Shown here in pieces: positions 7,095-8,841 of a stretch of DNA of 8,841 nucleotides. Made by a program: the position numbers and the translations under genes. Under the pieces are notes generated by a model, which did not search any database, was not told where the DNA came from, and saw only the letters and a list, made by a program, of their open reading frames with translations. Position 1 is the stretch's first letter, and the number at the start of each line of letters is the position of its first letter. Origin of the DNA: Comamonas sp. lk (GTDB taxonomy: Bacteria > Pseudomonadota > Gammaproteobacteria > Burkholderiales > Burkholderiaceae_C). Location of the stretch: the NCBI GenBank assembly GCA_945875225.1, contig CAMCJY010000064.1, forward strand, positions 1 to 8,841, written 5' to 3'.

Positions 7095-8114
7095 ATGTCC
7101 CACCCCCGCCACATCCTCTTAGGTCCGCAGGCCGGCGTGCATGCTTTGCCGGTGTGCGACCATTACAGTGGGGTACCGGCGCGTATGCGTAAAAGTTTGC
7201 AATTGCAAGCGCAACTGGCACAGGAAATGGGAGTGTCCATTTTTGATGTGACATTGGACTGCGAAGACGGCGCGGCCACCGGCGCCGAGCTAGAGCAGGC
7301 GCTCACCGTGACGGATTTGCTGCACGAGTTTCAAAACCCGAGTGCTTCCCAAGGGGAAAACGTGCGCATAGGCGTGCGGCTGCACCCGGTAGATCACCCG
7401 GCTTTTGCATTGGATGTGCAGACCATCGTGGGCAGCGCTGCTGGGCAACTCGCGTTTGTCATGCTGCCCAAAGTGGAGTCCAGGTCACAAGTTGACCAGG
7501 CCATATCCCAGATTGACCCACAGGCTGTGGACATCCGCTTACCTATCCACGTGCTGATCGAGTCGCCCGCAGCGCTGCAACAGGTTTTTTCTATCGCTGC
7601 GCACCCGCGTGTGCAATCCATGAGTTTTGGCTTGATGGATTTTGTGTCCGCCCATGGCGGCGCCATACCGGCCTCGGCCATGGCGCTAGGTGGGTCGGGC
7701 GCTGCTTTGGACCAGTTTCACCATCCCTTGGTACTGCGCGCCAAAATGGAAATTGCCAGTGCCTGCCACGCGCATGGCAAAGTGCCTTCGCATTGCGTGG
7801 TGACCGAATTGCGCGATAAAGCAGCGATTGAAGCGGCGGCGCGTCAGGCGGCGCAGGCTTTTGGTTTCACGCGCATGTGGAGCATCCACCCCGACCAAAT
7901 ACGCCCCATCTTGCGCGGTTTTGCCCCTAGCGGTGATGAGGTGGAGCAGGCCGCTGCCATAGTGCTAGAGGCCGCGGCGCAGGCTTGGGCTCCGATCGCA
8001 GTCCAGGGCCAGTTACACGACCGTGCCAGCTACCGTTATTTTTGGCAGGTGCTTGAACGCGCCCACCGCACCGCAGTGACTTTGCCGCTTACGGTGCGTC
8101 ACTATTTTGATTGA
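7095..8114 (+). CDS. HpcH/HpaI aldolase / CitE-like CoA-ester lyase, substrate unknown
   Basis: The protein (339 residues) belongs to the HpcH/HpaI aldolase / citrate lyase beta family, which cleaves or forms carbon-carbon bonds of acyl-CoA esters such as malyl-, citramalyl- or citryl-CoA using Mg2+. Visible features of the TIM-barrel fold are the DCEDG motif (55-59), Arg95 in VRLHP, Glu156 in VLIESP and Asp182 in FGLMDF (the likely Mg2+ ligand pair), and the SIHPDQI stretch (263-269). The tail around Asp309 (QGQLHDRAS) resembles the C-terminal lid that supplies a catalytic Asp in malyl-CoA lyases. It is longer than classical CitE (about 295), and no citD or citF is in view, so a citrate lyase subunit is unlikely. 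ATG 7095 is chosen as the longest plausible start, though no good Shine-Dalgarno precedes it. The neighbours mdh and acnB suggest a role beside the TCA cycle. Confidence 0.85.
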   Translation: MSHPRHILLGPQAGVHALPVCDHYSGVPARMRKSLQLQAQLAQEMGVSIFDVTLDCEDGAATGAELEQALTVTDLLHEFQNPSASQGENVRIGVRLHPVDHPAFALDVQTIVGSAAGQLAFVMLPKVESRSQVDQAISQIDPQAVDIRLPIHVLIESPAALQQVFSIAAHPRVQSMSFGLMDFVSAHGGAIPASAMALGGSGAALDQFHHPLVLRAKMEIASACHAHGKVPSHCVVTELRDKAAIEAAARQAAQAFGFTRMWSIHPDQIRPILRGFAPSGDEVEQAAAIVLEAAAQAWAPIAVQGQLHDRASYRYFWQVLERAHRTAVTLPLTVRHYFD

Positions 8115-8120
8115 AGCAAG

Positions 8121-8126
8121 AAGGAG
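8121..8126 (+). promoter_or_regulatory. Ribosome binding site of acnB
   Basis: AAGGAG lies 7 bases before ATG 8134, a near-ideal Shine-Dalgarno that fixes the acnB start. It begins 6 bases after the stop of the CitE-like gene. Confidence 0.8.
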
Positions 8127-8133
8127 TATTTAC

Positions 8134-8841
8134 ATGTTAGACGCATACCGCAGCCATGTCGCCGAACGCGCCGCCCTGGGCATTCCGCCCTTGCCCCTGG
8201 ACGCTAAGCAAACCGCCGAGTTGATCGAATTGATCAAGGCCCCCAATGCTGCGGACGCGCAGTATCTGATGGACATGCTCACGCACCGGGTCCCGCCGGG
8301 CGTGGACGATGCCGCGAAAGTGAAAGCCTCGTTTCTCGCCGCTGTCGCCCATGGCGATATCAGCCTGGGCTTGATCTCCAAAACCAAAGCCACCGAATTA
8401 CTGGGCACCATGGTGGGTGGCTACAACGTTAAGCCCTTGATCGATTTGCTCGACGATGCCGAGGTCGCAGCGGTTGCGGCTAAGGTCCTGAAAAAGACCT
8501 TGCTGATGTTTGACTTTTTCCACGACGTCGCCCTCAAAGCCAGCGCTGGCAATGCGCAGGCTAAAGAGGTATTGCAAAGCTGGGCCGATGCCCAATGGTT
8601 TACCGAGCGCCCTGAAGTGCCGCGCAAAATTACGGTGACGGTGTTCAAAGTGCCTGGCGAAACCAATACCGACGATTTGTCCCCCGCGCCCGACGCTTGG
8701 AGCCGCCCGGACATTCCACTGCACTACCTGTCGATGCTGAAAAATACGCGCGAGGGCGCGGCCTTCAAACCCGAGGAAGAAAGCAAACGCGGCCCCATGA
8801 AGTTCATCGACGAACTCAAAGCCAAAGGACATTTGGTCGCT
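8134..8841 (+). CDS. acnB: Aconitate hydratase B, N-terminal part, cut by window edge
   Basis: Aconitase B isomerises citrate to isocitrate through cis-aconitate with a [4Fe-4S] cluster, in the cytoplasm. Only the first 236 of about 860 codons are in the window, and the frame is open to the edge. Residues 1-160 match the HEAT-like N-terminal domain unique to AcnB (MLDAYRSHVAERAALGIPP, then GTMVGGYNVKPLI at 91-103 and LLMFDFFHDV at 123-132). The swivel domain begins near 165 with the highly conserved PGETNTDDLSPAPDAWSRPD (174-193). The cluster-binding cysteines lie further downstream and cannot be checked here. The start is set by AAGGAG with a 7-base spacer. The gap to the CitE-like gene is 19 bases, so the two are probably co-transcribed with mdh. 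AcnA is excluded because it lacks this N-terminal domain. Confidence 0.96.
   Translation, partial: MLDAYRSHVAERAALGIPPLPLDAKQTAELIELIKAPNAADAQYLMDMLTHRVPPGVDDAAKVKASFLAAVAHGDISLGLISKTKATELLGTMVGGYNVKPLIDLLDDAEVAAVAAKVLKKTLLMFDFFHDVALKASAGNAQAKEVLQSWADAQWFTERPEVPRKITVTVFKVPGETNTDDLSPAPDAWSRPDIPLHYLSMLKNTREGAAFKPEEESKRGPMKFIDELKAKGHLVA

Noticed and set aside
8398..8832. Minus-strand open frame of 144 codons opposite acnB
   Set aside because: The plus strand matches AcnB across its conserved N-terminal and swivel motifs; the antisense frame is a shadow.

Overview
This window is a chromosomal cluster of tricarboxylic acid (TCA) cycle genes. The protein sequences and gene order suggest a betaproteobacterium, most likely Burkholderiales and probably Comamonadaceae (Polaromonas/Rhodoferax-like). 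The evidence is moderate-to-high GC, an sdhCDAB-sdhE-gltA run, a UTRA-type GntR regulator next to sdhC, and mdh, a CitE-like lyase gene and acnB reading the other way. The family-level assignment is inference from remembered gene order and protein style, not from a search.

Minus strand, read right to left from about 5860 to 1: a GntR/HutC regulator (5039-5857), then sdhC (4469-4912), sdhD (4071-4436), sdhA (2255-4045), sdhB (1530-2234), sdhE (1243-1527) and gltA (from 1231, its C-terminus cut by the left edge). The gaps from sdhC onward are 32, 25, 20, 2 and 11 bases. This looks like one transcription unit encoding the four subunits of succinate dehydrogenase (complex II), its flavinylation factor, and citrate synthase. 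The 126-base gap between the regulator and sdhC holds a candidate promoter.

Plus strand, read left to right from about 5930: mdh (6054-7040), a CitE-like CoA-ester lyase (7095-8114) and the first 236 codons of acnB (8134 to the right edge). The 196-base divergent region (5858-6053) holds an AT-rich palindrome with flanking half-sites, the most likely operator for the GntR protein. A candidate mdh promoter touches this element.

Together the genes cover four TCA steps: oxaloacetate to citrate (GltA), citrate to isocitrate (AcnB), succinate to fumarate (Sdh) and malate to oxaloacetate (Mdh). They flank a probable local regulator. All complete genes look intact, with their key catalytic and cofactor residues. 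I saw no RNA genes, mobile elements, CRISPR arrays or broken genes, and no gene-free stretch longer than 196 bases. I did not find a clearly new system. The points most worth following are the regulator and operator pair, and the CitE-like lyase of unknown substrate between mdh and acnB.
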